Assembly: GCF_013177695.1 (NCBI RefSeq)
Contig: NZ_WOEY01000044.1
Span: 1-64,000 of the forward strand
Direction of reading: 5' to 3'
DNA from: Paraburkholderia solitsugae
Lineage (GTDB): Bacteria > Pseudomonadota > Gammaproteobacteria > Burkholderiales > Burkholderiaceae
DNA length: 64,000 nt
The position numbers were made by a program, and so were the translations under genes. Below the pieces are notes generated by a model. The model was not told the DNA's origin, searched no databases, and worked only from the letters and a program-made list of their open reading frames with translations. Below are positions 1 to 9,605 of this stretch, in pieces (position 1 is the stretch's first letter; the number at the start of each line of letters is the position of its first letter).

Positions 1-1061
1 TGGTCAATGCCATCGACGCGCACCTTCAGACGCGTACCCGGCAACAGGCTGTCGCTGAGACTGCGCGGAAAGACCGCAACGACCTGGGCACGCGAGCAAT
101 CGACGGCGCGAATCAGCGTTGATCCGGCGCTGAGTTGCGTGCCCGGTGGGGCGAGCACGTCCTTCACGACACCGTTGGCGTAAGCCTTGATTTCAAAATT
201 CGACATCCGATCGACCCGGTCGCGCTCCTTCGCGATGAGCTGATCGATCGTGCTCTCCGATTGCTGGAGCGCGCTTGCCTGTGCTGTCAACTGGTCCACC
301 GTGTTGCTGAGATCCTCGCGCTCGTGGGCGAGCGTCGACACACCGCTATCCTTGCCGTCGAAGAAAACCTTGTTCTTCGACGCCTGGCTATCCGTTTCGG
401 CGGCTTGCAGCTCTGCCTGTATCTCGGCTTTCGAGTTCTGCAGTTCTGCCAGCTGATATTTCGAGGTGTCGCTGACTGACCCGCTAATTGCACCTGCTGC
501 AGCCAGTGTCGAGTCCCGGTTGGCGATGTCGGTTTGTGCGTCGATCTGCGTTTTCGCGATGGCCAGTCTCGAGCGGATAGCTGAAACGTTGGCGTCATTC
601 ATCTTCTGCGTCGCGGCCTGGTACTTGGTCATCTGCTGATCGGCGGTGGCAAGGCGTGTGCGCGATGCGTCAAGCTGTGTACTGACCGCATCGTATTGCT
701 GGGCGAGTTCCACCTTCTTGCTGGTCAGTTCGACGAGCGTCGACCGGTCGGCATTCTGGTTCTGAATATCCGCCAGCACATCGCCGGTACGAAACCGGTC
801 GCCGACGTGCAGCCGCTGGGATATGACCACGCCTTCGATCGGCGTGGTCACGAGGGTTGTGGGTACGTCGACCACGGCCCGCTGCGAGGAACGGAAAAAT
901 ATGGGCGGCATCACCATCGACAGCAGCGTCCACGCGATGAAGATGACGACGCCGAAACCGGCAAGCCGCGCGAGCGACTGTCCGCCAAACAATCGTGATA
1001 GCCCCGGCGGCGCACCTGCGTTGGGGGCGCGCAGATCAGATGTTTGCACCTTGTTAGCCAT
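1..1061 (-). CDS. HlyD-family periplasmic adaptor (membrane fusion protein), partial at the window edge
   Basis: The first 353 codons are present and the C-terminus lies beyond base 1. A short cytoplasmic N-terminus leads into one membrane helix at about residues 35-56. A biotinyl-lipoyl-like strand region follows at about 62-95, then a long Gln/Ala/Lys-rich coiled coil at about 100-270, and then the second lipoyl half. This is the architecture of HlyD/EmrA-type adaptors that link an inner-membrane exporter to the outer membrane. A ribosome-binding site, AAAGGTGAG, lies just before the ATG. The transporter partner would be to the left of the window, so the cargo is unknown. The family is clear; which subfamily (drug efflux, polysaccharide or type I secretion) is not. 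Confidence 0.85.
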   Translation of the reverse strand, partial: MANKVQTSDLRAPNAGAPPGLSRLFGGQSLARLAGFGVVIFIAWTLLSMVMPPIFFRSSQRAVVDVPTTLVTTPIEGVVISQRLHVGDRFRTGDVLADIQNQNADRSTLVELTSKKVELAQQYDAVSTQLDASRTRLATADQQMTKYQAATQKMNDANVSAIRSRLAIAKTQIDAQTDIANRDSTLAAAGAISGSVSDTSKYQLAELQNSKAEIQAELQAAETDSQASKNKVFFDGKDSGVSTLAHEREDLSNTVDQLTAQASALQQSESTIDQLIAKERDRVDRMSNFEIKAYANGVVKDVLAPPGTQLSAGSTLIRAVDCSRAQVVAVFPRSLSDSLLPGTRLKVRVDGID

Positions 1062-1721
1062 AAACTCACCTTTTTTCACATTAAGGAGTGCGACTTGATT
1101 ACGGACGATAAACGGGAATACGCCCCACCCCGCCCGCTGGCTGGATGCCAGCGGGACAGCGCGAGCCTTATGGATCGTCGCGATCCCCTCGGCCTGTTTG
1201 TGACTGAATCGATACCCATTGCGGCCTGCTCGCGCGCTCAAGTCCTCGTAGCGGCAGATCCGTAAATTGGCTAGCTGTTGCGATTCAACGCGCTAGAACG
1301 TGTGGTTGTCTCGGAGATTGAAGAACGTGCGTCAAACATGGGTGTCCGTCTGGGACACCCCAAATCTAGAGCAAGTCGCTGTGACGAACTCACGCCGTTT
1401 GTTACGAAATGCAAATGGCATTCGCCGGCGATAAACGGGGACGGAAAAATCGTCAGACGTTCGCGAGGTTTGGTTACGTCCGGCAATGAATGGCGAGGTT
1501 GCGCGCGATTGCAACGCGGACGCAGAGGCTGGAACAAAAAATGGCGCCGGATGTGATGGGTAACTTCCTCTTACACTTAGCCCATCGTTGGCGCTTATGC
1601 ACCATTTTTGTGCTGCAAGCTTTGAAATCCAACGCTGGCGAATTCGGAAAATATGGCCGCGCAGAATAGCGAATGCGATCGCGGGCGGACACAATGACCG
1701 CTGGACCTCGCAAGCCGCCGT
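1062..1721. other. Non-coding stretch with one inverted repeat
   Basis: I find no convincing gene here. Short open frames on both strands lack ribosome-binding sites and protein-like composition. An inverted repeat with 8-bp arms GGGTGTCC and GGACACCC and a 5-nt spacer sits at 1340-1360. It could be a regulator-binding site for the HlyD operon, whose start codon is about 280 bp away. I saw no sigma-54 promoter to go with it. Confidence 0.4.
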
Positions 1722-1979
1722 TCACGTCGCGCCGATCTGCTGCATCGCTTCGAACAGTTCCCGGCGCGCGTGGGGAACCGGATCCTTGCGTGAAGGATCC
1801 CGCCCGCCGCGGTATCGCAACAGCAAGTTGGCGTTGAAGCCGTAGAACTCCGGCGTGCACCCCGCACCGTATCCCCGCGCCACCTGCTGCGTCTCGCCAT
1901 GCAGATACGGGAAAAGCAACTGCCGCTAAGCCGCGGGCGCGGCAAGGCCGAGTTCGCCTGCGGGAGATTCGGTAGCCAT
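1722..1979 (-). pseudogene. Small reading frame interrupted by an in-frame amber codon
   Basis: An ATG at 1979 with a good ribosome-binding site (AAGGAGC) opens a frame that reads MATESPAGELGLAAPAA. It hits TAG at 1928-1926 and then continues in the same frame for 67 protein-like codons to a TGA at 1724-1722. The downstream part contains LFPYLHGETQQVARGYG and ends ELFEAMQQIGAT. I do not recognise the family. The coupling of a good translation start to protein-like sequence after the stop suggests a recently inactivated gene of about 85 codons. A sequencing error or a downstream restart at the internal TTG/CTG codons are alternatives. Confidence 0.4.
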
Positions 1980-2054
1980 CGATTGCTCCTTGAATCACGG
2001 TGTCGAACAATTCATCGTGCCTTGTGCGTCAATAGCCTTTCAGCAGCCGAAACG

Positions 2055-4796
2055 CTATCGCGCCATGGCTGGTGCGGTGTCTTCAGCCACCGACGCAACA
2101 TCAGGCGCTACATGGGACAGCTTCATCATGCGCGGCTGGAGCAGCAGCGCGACGAGCCCGCTCCAGCCGGTCTGATGCGAAGCGCCGACCCCGCGTCCAT
2201 TGTCGCCGTGAAAATACTCATGGAACAGGACGAGACCCTGCGAACGCGGGTCGGCTTGCAGCATCGGATAAGCGGCCATCACGGGCCGCATGCCTTGCGC
2301 ATCTTTGAGAAAGAGCGTGGTGATTCGCCGTGCAAGGTCGTCGGCAATCTCGCTCAGCGAAACACGGTTGCCCGATCCCGTCGGATATTCGACGCGAAAC
2401 TCATCGCCGTAGTAGCGATAGAACTCATACAGCGATTCGATCAGCAGGTAGTTGACCGGTATCCAGATCGGCCCGCGCCAGTTCGAATTGCCGCCGAAAA
2501 CACGCGAGTCCGATTCGGCTGGCTGGTATTGAACGCGGAGGCTCACGCCATCATGGTCGAAGGCGTACGGTGCATCGCGATGCACACGGGAAAGCGCCCG
2601 CACGCCGTGCTCGGAGAGAAATTCGTTTTCATCGAGCGCGCGGCGCAACAGCGCTGTCATCCGCTGTCCGCGCAACAGCGACAGCAGCGTGGTGTTACCC
2701 GTGCCGGGTTCGGTCCAGCGCGACACTAGCTTTGCTAGATTGGGCCGATGATCGAGAAACCACGCCAGCCGTTCGCGCAATCCCGGCAGATGACCGTACA
2801 CCCGATCCTCGAGCACGTGAACGGCGAACAGCGGAATCAGTCCGACGATTGAACGAATGCGCATTGGCACACGGGTACCGTCCGGAAGGTGCAGTACGTC
2901 GTAGAAGAATTCGTCTTGTCCGTCCCATAACCCTGTTCTGCAGCCTTCGCTGCAACTGACCGCTTCCGCGATATACAGAAAGTGCTCGAAGAACTTCACC
3001 GCGATTTCGACGTACGCGTTGTTCGTCATCGCCAGTTCGAGGCCGATTTGCATCAGGTCAAGCGCGTACGAAGCCATCCATGCGGTGCCATCGGCCTGAT
3101 CGATGCGGCCGCCGGTCGGCAGCGGCGAGGACCGGTCGAAGATGCCGACATTGTCGAGCCCAAGAAAGCCGCCCTGAAAGATGTTGCGGTCATCGGCGTC
3201 CTTGCGGTTGACCCACCACGAGAAATTGAGCAGCAGCTTGTGGAACATGACTTCAAGAAACTCATGATCGCCAATGCCCGTCACCTCGCGGTCGAGTTCA
3301 TACACACGCCATGTTGCCCACGCATGAACAGGCGGATTCGCATCGCCGAACGCCCACTCGTAGGCGGGCAATTGCCCGTTGGGATGCATGTAGCGCTCCT
3401 TCACGAGCAGCAGCAATTGCTTCTTCGCGAAGTCGGGATCGATCATGGCGAACGCGACCGCGTGAAACGCGAGGTCCCACGACGCGTACCATGGGTACTC
3501 CCACTTGTCGGGCATCGACACGATGTCGCCATTGCACATGTGCCGCCAGTCCGCGTTGCGGCCGCGCCTCCGTGCTCTCGGTGGCTTCGGTTGGCCAGGG
3601 TCACCGTCGTGCCAGCGCGTCACGTCGAACTGATAGTACTGCTTCGACCACAGCATGCCGGCGAGCGCCTGACGCTGCACGAGCCTGGCATCGGCGTCAG
3701 GGATGTCGTGCTGAAGCGCCGCATAGAATTCGTCGGCCTCCGCTTGCCGGCGAGCGAAGAGCGCTTCCATGTCGAGCGGCACGGCATCCGAAGCCGCAGC
3801 CGGAGACGATTCTGGACGCCAGCGCAGATACAGCACCGAGCGCTCATGAGGCGCGAACTGCAGGACCACATGCGCGGCGGCGCGGGTGCCCTTGTCGCGC
3901 CGGATTGCCTGCTCGTCGCCGTCAACGAGGTAGTCATTGAAGCCGTCCTTGAACGGCCCCGTTCCTTCGAAGCCGAAAATGCGGCGTACATTTGTTTCGT
4001 TTTCGCAGAAGAGCCACTCGATCGGCTGTTGCGCCGACGCCGTCACGATCATCGTGCCGAGCTCGGGATTGCGCGCGACCACGCGCGCGCCTTCCTGTGC
4101 AATCGGTTCCAACGTGAGCGACGGCTTGCCGGGCTTGCCCGACCACGCCCATCTGTTGCGCGCCCAGAATTGCGGCAACACATGAAGCGCCGCGCGCTGA
4201 TCCGCGCGGTTTTCGACACTAACGCGCATCACGATATCGTCGGGCGTATGCTTCGCATACTCGACGCAGACGTCGAAGTAGCGGTTATCGTCGAACACGC
4301 CCGTATCGAGGATTTCATATTCCGGCTGATCGGCGCCGCGCCGCAGGTTTTCATCGATCAGATCCTGGTACGGGTACGCGTCGTGAGGATACTTGTACAG
4401 CATCTTCATGTACGAATGCGTAGGCGTGCCGTCGAGATAGAAGTAAAGCTCCTTCACGTCCTCGCCGTGATTGCCTTGCGCATTCGTCAACCCGAAGAGC
4501 CGTTCCTTGATGATCGGATCGTGCCCGTTCCAGAGCGCGAGCGATACGCACCAGTCGAGCGGGTCGTTGCCGAACCCAGCAATGCCGTCCTCACCCCAGC
4601 GGTACATGCGGCTGCGCGCATGATCGTGCGGAAAGTAGTCCCATGCGGTGCCGTATTCGCTGTAGTCTTCGCGAACAGTGCCCCATTGCCGCTCGCTTAG
4701 ATAAGGCCCCCAGCGGCGCCAGCGGTCGAGATCCGGACCATGGAGACGGGCACCTTCCTTCGACTGGAGCAGATTGATTGCGCGTAGCGGTGGCAT
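2055..4796 (-). CDS. GH63/MGH1-like glucosidase family protein
   Basis: A 913-residue protein opening MPPLRAINLLQSKEGARL and continuing with WGPYLSERQWGTVREDYS. This N-terminus is typical of the large bacterial glucosidase family related to GH63 and to mannosylglycerate/glucosylglycerate hydrolases. The C-terminal half has the Trp/Asp-rich (alpha/alpha)6-barrel segments, such as NGDIVSMPDKWEYPWYASWD, WAFGDANPPVHAWATWRVY and GGNSNWRGPIWIPVNYLL. The start at 4796 is chosen because GGGAGG lies 6 nt before it; an ATG nine codons upstream has no such site. It is probably a cytosolic glycosidase acting on alpha-glucosides or compatible-solute glycosides; the exact substrate is not determined. It has no operon partner here. 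Confidence 0.85.
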   Translation of the reverse strand: MPPLRAINLLQSKEGARLHGPDLDRWRRWGPYLSERQWGTVREDYSEYGTAWDYFPHDHARSRMYRWGEDGIAGFGNDPLDWCVSLALWNGHDPIIKERLFGLTNAQGNHGEDVKELYFYLDGTPTHSYMKMLYKYPHDAYPYQDLIDENLRRGADQPEYEILDTGVFDDNRYFDVCVEYAKHTPDDIVMRVSVENRADQRAALHVLPQFWARNRWAWSGKPGKPSLTLEPIAQEGARVVARNPELGTMIVTASAQQPIEWLFCENETNVRRIFGFEGTGPFKDGFNDYLVDGDEQAIRRDKGTRAAAHVVLQFAPHERSVLYLRWRPESSPAAASDAVPLDMEALFARRQAEADEFYAALQHDIPDADARLVQRQALAGMLWSKQYYQFDVTRWHDGDPGQPKPPRARRRGRNADWRHMCNGDIVSMPDKWEYPWYASWDLAFHAVAFAMIDPDFAKKQLLLLVKERYMHPNGQLPAYEWAFGDANPPVHAWATWRVYELDREVTGIGDHEFLEVMFHKLLLNFSWWVNRKDADDRNIFQGGFLGLDNVGIFDRSSPLPTGGRIDQADGTAWMASYALDLMQIGLELAMTNNAYVEIAVKFFEHFLYIAEAVSCSEGCRTGLWDGQDEFFYDVLHLPDGTRVPMRIRSIVGLIPLFAVHVLEDRVYGHLPGLRERLAWFLDHRPNLAKLVSRWTEPGTGNTTLLSLLRGQRMTALLRRALDENEFLSEHGVRALSRVHRDAPYAFDHDGVSLRVQYQPAESDSRVFGGNSNWRGPIWIPVNYLLIESLYEFYRYYGDEFRVEYPTGSGNRVSLSEIADDLARRITTLFLKDAQGMRPVMAAYPMLQADPRSQGLVLFHEYFHGDNGRGVGASHQTGWSGLVALLLQPRMMKLSHVAPDVASVAEDTAPAMAR

Positions 4797-5009
4797 GGAA
4801 CCTCCCGACCCGAAATCGACCATCCAACGCGCTCAGTGCGTGAATGTCGTTCCCTTTCCATCACGAGCGCCGTGTGCGCGATGCACATCAGGCGCTCAAC
4901 ATCCTCTCGACGCTACCTTAATGATAAGCGCCATCGCGCTGCAGCGCACGACCTGTGGCCCCGCTTTGTGTTGCATACTTAAGCGAATCACATCACCGGA
5001 TACATCGAC

Positions 5010-5957
5010 ATGGTTGCGGACCTTGCACACTCGTGGTTGACCCGCAGCGCACCCGTGGCCGCTGCACAGGCCGCCGGCCGCCCGCTTGTGGCGCTGGAAT
5101 CGACCATCATCGCTCACGGCATGCCCTATCCAGAGAACGTTCGCACTGCGCGCGAAGTGGAGGCCTTGATCCGTGACCTGGGCGCCGAGCCCGCGACTAT
5201 CGCACTGATCGGCGGGCGAATCCGCATCGGCCTTTCGGACGACGAGCTGGAACTGCTCGGCCGCTCGGACCAGGTACACAAGGTCAGCCGCCGCGACTTG
5301 CCGGCCGTGCTGGCCGCCGGCGGGCTTGGCGCCACGACAGTGGCTGGCACGATGATATGTGCCGCCCTGGCCGGCATCGAGGTCTTCGTTACCGGAGGCA
5401 TTGGCGGCGTGCACCGGGGCGCGCCGGAAACCTTCGACATTTCGGCCGACCTGCAGGAACTGGCAAAGACCTCCGTGGCGGTGGTCTGTGCCGGTGCGAA
5501 GTCCATTCTGGACATCGGGCTCACGTTGGAATACCTGGAAACACATGGCGTGCCGGTGCTCAGTTGCGAGCAAGACAATTTCGCTGCGTTTTACACGCGC
5601 GACAGCGGCTTTCGCGCGGACTTCAGGCTGGACGACGCGGCGCAGCAGGCACGCTTCATCCGCACCAAGTGGGACTTGGGCCTCGTGGGCGGTGTGGTGT
5701 TGAGCACGCCGGTGCCGGAAGCGGCAGCGATGAGCTTCGAAGAGATCGACGCGCTGACTCAGCAGGCGCTCGCCGAGGCCACTGCGAAAGGAATCACCGG
5801 CAAGGCCGTGACACCCTTCCTGCTAGCTCGCATCAAGGCACTGACGAGTGGACGCAGCCTGGCGACAAACATTGCGCTCGTGAAACACAATGCCGAGGTG
5901 GGGGCAAGGCTGGCGCTGGCGTTGGCACACGCAGGGCGCGGGGCGGGCGCGGCGTAG
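5010..5957 (+). CDS. psuG: Pseudouridine-5'-phosphate glycosidase
   Basis: A 315-residue protein matching PsuG/IndA over its full length. The family reversibly splits pseudouridine 5'-phosphate into uracil and ribose 5-phosphate. The signature [16 protein letters not shown] is at about residues 28-43, and residues matching the known catalytic Glu and Lys are E30, K91 (HKVSRRDLP) and K164 (GAKSILDI). The glycine-rich block [16 protein letters not shown] is intact. The usual partner, the pseudouridine kinase PsuK, is not adjacent: the neighbours are an unrelated glucosidase and a beta-propeller protein. The ATG at 5010 has no strong ribosome-binding site, so the true start could be slightly different. 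Confidence 0.95.
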   Translation: MVADLAHSWLTRSAPVAAAQAAGRPLVALESTIIAHGMPYPENVRTAREVEALIRDLGAEPATIALIGGRIRIGLSDDELELLGRSDQVHKVSRRDLPAVLAAGGLGATTVAGTMICAALAGIEVFVTGGIGGVHRGAPETFDISADLQELAKTSVAVVCAGAKSILDIGLTLEYLETHGVPVLSCEQDNFAAFYTRDSGFRADFRLDDAAQQARFIRTKWDLGLVGGVVLSTPVPEAAAMSFEEIDALTQQALAEATAKGITGKAVTPFLLARIKALTSGRSLATNIALVKHNAEVGARLALALAHAGRGAGAA

Positions 5958-6047
5958 CCGCCACTTGTCACGCCGAACTAGGCGATCGATCTGAACCGTT
6001 ATTCCCTTCGCGGCGCGGCCTGTTGACGCCCGTGTCGAATGGACGCG

Positions 6048-6881
6048 TCAGGCAAAGAAAGCAATTGCCTGACCGTTCAACTTCGGCAAATCAACAATTG
6101 GACCCAGGCAGCGTCCGTCGACGAAGTCGAACGCAATGACCGTATCCCGAGCGACGCAAAACAGATGTCCTTCAGGGCCGAAGCGCAGGCCCCGAGGACG
6201 ATGAAAGCTGATATTCGGATCCGCCCGGAACACACGGACAAGGCTACCGTTTGAACTATCGTATTCGCGGACTGTGCATACCGCGTCCGGCTCGCCGAAG
6301 GGGAACTCGCTCGACACAAGCACATTTCCGTTCGGCCCAATCGTGAGATCAAGTGGACTTACTGCGTTATCCGTAATGAATCGTGAAGCAAGCAGCTCAC
6401 CGTCCGGATTGAAAACGACGAGGTTGTTCTCTCCCTCACCCCCCGGCCCGATGCCGGAAGCGAGGAATAGCTTTCCGTCCGCACCGAAGGCGAATCCGCG
6501 AGGATACGGAACCACACCGGTGGGTAGTACGGACTTCGGGGCACCGTCAAGAGATGGAGGGAGCGCAGCAATCGTCCGTGCGCTACGCAACCCGATGTAA
6601 TAGCGCCCATCGGGCCCAAGGTTGCCACCTCCGGCATTAAGTCCTGAAACGGGGCCCGTGTCGCGCATCACCGTTCCGTTGGTGTCGAGCGCGAGGATGC
6701 GGTCGTTTCCGCTATTGACATAGAGATACCGCCGATCCGGACTCACGCTCATGCCGCGAGGGTCGACGATTCGAGGATCGTCGCTGAACGAACCAATGAG
6801 GGTGCCGTCGAGGCGGAATGACAGGAGCGCCCCGTAGCCATCCCCATTCGCGCCAGAGGCACTGGTAACCAGAATGCTCAT
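6048..6881 (-). CDS. NHL/SMP-30-like beta-propeller protein
   Basis: A 277-residue protein made of repeated blades with motifs such as DPRGMSVSPDRRYLYVNSG, YPRGFAFGADGKLFLASG, SPLDLTIGPNGNVLVSSE and RPRGLRFGPEGHLFCVA. This is the pattern of NHL or SMP-30/gluconolactonase-like propellers. There is no signal peptide from the chosen start (MSILVTSASGANGDG). An in-frame upstream start at 6947 would add 22 residues but lacks support. The fold is clear. Enzymatic activity is not, since the metal ligands of SMP-30 lactonases cannot be assigned with confidence. It is convergent with psuG and stands alone. Confidence 0.7.
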   Translation of the reverse strand: MSILVTSASGANGDGYGALLSFRLDGTLIGSFSDDPRIVDPRGMSVSPDRRYLYVNSGNDRILALDTNGTVMRDTGPVSGLNAGGGNLGPDGRYYIGLRSARTIAALPPSLDGAPKSVLPTGVVPYPRGFAFGADGKLFLASGIGPGGEGENNLVVFNPDGELLASRFITDNAVSPLDLTIGPNGNVLVSSEFPFGEPDAVCTVREYDSSNGSLVRVFRADPNISFHRPRGLRFGPEGHLFCVARDTVIAFDFVDGRCLGPIVDLPKLNGQAIAFFA

Positions 6882-7189
6882 ATCGAATCCTGTCAGATAG
6901 ATCAAATGTAGTGAGACAAAGTCTATCTTCGTCGCGCGGATCGGCATTCCCCGCTCCAGCGCATAAGACTTATTTCAAACAGGAATGACCGTCAGTTGGA
7001 CTGGCAGACAGGAACCGTGCGCGACGGCGCCAACTCGGACTATCGGACCCCGGGGTCTGTTGAGGCGTACCGACGCGGTGGGATGGAAATGATACTAATG
7101 AGCATTTTATCGAGCATTTAAGAGCTTATAAGAATCATCCTCGCGACTTAAAGTGGAGACTCCTACCCACCTGATGAAGGAGCAACACC
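6882..7189. promoter_or_regulatory. Intergenic region with direct repeats before the decarboxylase-like gene
   Basis: This gap separates divergent genes. Near its right end, GAGCATTT occurs twice, at 7100-7107 and 7112-7119 (12-bp period), followed by AAGAGCTT at 7120-7127, in an AT-rich stretch just upstream of the next gene. The spacing of about one helical turn fits a regulator site or promoter element. No consensus is recognised. Confidence 0.3.
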
Positions 7190-7726
7190 ATGAGCCGTAT
7201 CACCGTACCCAATGTCGCCTCTGCCACTGGCGCCACCGCCGAAGTCTATGCCCAGGTCAAGAAAGCCGCCGGCAGCATCCCCAACCTGTTCGCCGCAGTG
7301 GGCGCGCTGTCTCCTGAAGTGCTCAAGACGTACCTGAGCGCCGAAGGCGTGCTGGCTTCGGGCACGCTGAGCAAGCAGGACCTGGAAACAATCAAGCTGC
7401 TGGTCAGCGAACTCACCGGCTGCGACTACTGCGTGGCCGCGCATACGATGCTGGGCAAGATGGCGGGCCTGTCGCCGGAAACGCTCAAGCAGATCCGGGC
7501 AGGTCAGCCAACGGGCGACGCGAAGCGCGACGCGCTGGTGCACTTCGTGACGAACCTGCAGCAAACCAGCGGCACGATCGGCGCAGAGGAGTTTGCGGCG
7601 ATCAAGGCAGCCGGCTATACCGATGGGCAACTAGCAGAAATTGCGTTTGCCATTGCATTGACGGTGTTCACGAACACCTTCAACCGCATCAACGACACCG
7701 ACGTGGACTTCCCGCCGGTCAAGTAA
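7190..7726 (+). CDS. Carboxymuconolactone decarboxylase/AhpD-like family protein
   Basis: A 178-residue alpha-helical protein with the AhpD-type redox motif E-x3-C-x2-C-x3-H: E74, C78, C81 and H85 in SELTGCDYCVAAH. Members with this motif act as alkylhydroperoxidase-like or peroxide-stress proteins rather than true decarboxylases. A strong ribosome-binding site (GAAGGAG) precedes the ATG. The next gene on the same strand encodes a DUF417 membrane protein, and an AraC regulator with a cupin-type domain follows on the other strand. This resembles reactive-species response loci of the rcl type. Substrate unknown. Confidence 0.85.
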   Translation: MSRITVPNVASATGATAEVYAQVKKAAGSIPNLFAAVGALSPEVLKTYLSAEGVLASGTLSKQDLETIKLLVSELTGCDYCVAAHTMLGKMAGLSPETLKQIRAGQPTGDAKRDALVHFVTNLQQTSGTIGAEEFAAIKAAGYTDGQLAEIAFAIALTVFTNTFNRINDTDVDFPPVK

Positions 7727-7870
7727 AGCGCAAAGGTGCAGGCGCGCTTCTCCGGCGCCCGCACCTTTTCCTTGAAACAGTTTGCATGCCTGATTAACCA
7801 ATGTATGAGATGTGTGGCGAGGCGCCCGGACGAATCGATCGCACACGCTACAGACCGAGGACAAGAGATC

Positions 7871-8350
7871 ATGAAAGCGTATTTCCGAGTGGCTGAAAAG
7901 AGCAGCGGCTCTTATTTGCATCTGGCACCGTTGAGGTGGTCGATGGTGGCCATCTTCATCTGGTTTGGGATCCAGAAATTCACGCCTTATGCAGCCGACG
8001 CGATCGCGCCATTGATCCAGCACAGCCCGTTCATGAGCTGGTTGGGCGTGTTTGGCGTGAGAGGCGAAGCCCGTGTAGTGGGGACGATAGAACTGGCGAC
8101 GGCCGCCGCTCTGATCATCGGATCGGCAATTCCGGCGGTATCGGCGTTAGGAGCGGCGATGGCCAGCGCCACCTTCCTGCTGACGACGTCATTCGTTCTC
8201 AGCACACCGGGTATCACGCAGATCAGCCCGACAGGCTTCCCCATCATCTCGACGTTGCTGGAACAGTTTCTGTTGAAGGACGTCGTGTTGCTGGCGGCAT
8301 GCTTAACGCTGCTTCTCGCCTCGTTGACGCCGCGTTCCATGGCTTCGTGA
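7871..8350 (+). CDS. DUF417 (YkgB/RclC-like) inner-membrane protein
   Basis: A 159-residue protein with four hydrophobic segments. It opens with a short soluble N-terminus followed by LRWSMVAIFIWFGIQKFTPYAADAIAPLIQHSPF, a block typical of DUF417 proteins such as E. coli RclC, which belongs to a reactive-chlorine resistance operon. The ATG at 7871 follows GAGGACAAGAGATC, and the longer in-frame extension looks non-coding. It follows the AhpD-like gene by 144 bp and is convergent with an RclR-like regulator. The context suggests an oxidative or electrophile stress unit (inference). Confidence 0.85.
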   Translation: MKAYFRVAEKSSGSYLHLAPLRWSMVAIFIWFGIQKFTPYAADAIAPLIQHSPFMSWLGVFGVRGEARVVGTIELATAAALIIGSAIPAVSALGAAMASATFLLTTSFVLSTPGITQISPTGFPIISTLLEQFLLKDVVLLAACLTLLLASLTPRSMAS

Positions 8351-8432
8351 GGGGCTTGTCAGTAGCCGCGTCAAATCAAAGGGTTGGCCTGTTCCCGCGC
8401 GTCGGACGAGGCCGAAGGTTCTTCGGCTTCTC

Positions 8433-9386
8433 TCATTGCAATACACGCGCCGAACGGCGCCAATCCCCCGGCGTCATGCCCATGCGCTGCGTGAAGGCAC
8501 GCCTGAAGGCCGCAAGGGATTGATAGCCCACGATCTCGGCTACGGCCTCGGTGGATGCCGATGGTTTCTTCAATTCGTTGGCCGCCAGGGTCATTCGGAT
8601 ATCGGTCAGCAAATCACTGGCTGAACGCCCCATCTTGTCCTGAAATTGACGAACCAGCGTCGCACGCGACATATTGCAAAGCTGCGCCAATTCGGGGAGG
8701 GTCCACGGGTGCGCCGGCTCATTGAACATGGCCGTCAGTGCGGGTGCGAGGCGTGGATGTGCGGCGAGCGCTAACAGGCCGGAAGGCGCCGCGTTCGACT
8801 CGCTGGCCATGCGCAACGTCAGTGCAAAAAGCGCCGCCGACAAGGCGTTGAACATCGCATGGCCGCCCAGGTTGGACGTAGTCGATTCTGCGCGAATCAA
8901 TCCGACCAGGGTTGCCAACTGGACACTAGTCGCATGCCGCTTTGACGCATCGTCTTGCGCAGATGTTCGCACCACGAGCGTGGCAGGGAAATAGTCACGC
9001 ATCAAGCGATCGTGTGGGGGCGTGAGCACGAAGCGGCCGCAGAGCATATCGAGGCGTTCGCCGGTTCCGGCGTTTTCACTGAGTTCCACGTTCAAGCTTT
9101 CTCGAGTGCGGACCGGCAGGGGCATTGCACCGCTTCCGTCGTGAAGGACATGCTCCGAGCCGTGAGACAACAGCACGATATCACCCGCCGCCAGGTGCTG
9201 TGGCGCACCGCTGCCCGGAATTTCCAGTATAGCTGACCCGCCGAGCACGACGTGATAGGGCATCTCTCCGGCATTGGACCGATCATACGCAATACGCCAC
9301 GGCGCGCCATAGGAGCAGCGGATTTCAAGCTGGCCGCTCACGGGCATCATGACAAGCAGGCGACTTAGCCAATCCAGAGGGGGCAT
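8433..9386 (-). CDS. AraC-family regulator with N-terminal cupin (RclR-like)
   Basis: A 317-residue protein. The N-terminus (MPPLDWLSRLLVMMPVSGQLEIRC) and the following beta-rich part, about residues 1-200, fit the cupin-type sensor of the RclR subgroup. The C-terminal 100 residues carry two helix-turn-helix units, including LPELAQLCNMSRATLVRQF and the second helix region EIVGYQSLAAFRRAF. The start at 9386 follows AAGGATCGTC; the longer open frame to 9578 is not supported. It is transcribed towards the DUF417/AhpD-like genes and is divergent from the GST-like isomerase, either of which it could control. Confidence 0.85.
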   Translation of the reverse strand: MPPLDWLSRLLVMMPVSGQLEIRCSYGAPWRIAYDRSNAGEMPYHVVLGGSAILEIPGSGAPQHLAAGDIVLLSHGSEHVLHDGSGAMPLPVRTRESLNVELSENAGTGERLDMLCGRFVLTPPHDRLMRDYFPATLVVRTSAQDDASKRHATSVQLATLVGLIRAESTTSNLGGHAMFNALSAALFALTLRMASESNAAPSGLLALAAHPRLAPALTAMFNEPAHPWTLPELAQLCNMSRATLVRQFQDKMGRSASDLLTDIRMTLAANELKKPSASTEAVAEIVGYQSLAAFRRAFTQRMGMTPGDWRRSARVLQ

Positions 9387-9605
9387 GACGATCCTTGCAA
9401 CGAGACGAACTGGCATTTTACCGAGCTTGCGGCACGAGCGTGGCAACGCGTTCGATGCCCCAATTCGATATTCATTTTTCGAATAGTAGCGACTAAGTAA
9501 TTCGCATTGCGTGCTGACGCCTGTGAAAACATACTGACGTTCTGAGATCTGACAACGGTGATCGAACACGGCGGCCAACCTATTCAGTGCATCCCATAGA
9601 AACAG

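Noticed and set aside
1340..1360. Inverted repeat GGGTGTCC/GGACACCC as a sigma-54 activator site
   Set aside because: No -24/-12 promoter or sigma-54 activator gene was found nearby, so only a generic inverted repeat is claimed.
2982..4700. A 572-codon open frame on the plus strand
   Set aside because: It is antisense to the GH63-like gene, is rich in Arg/His/Val/Glu as expected of a GC-rich shadow frame, and resembles no family.
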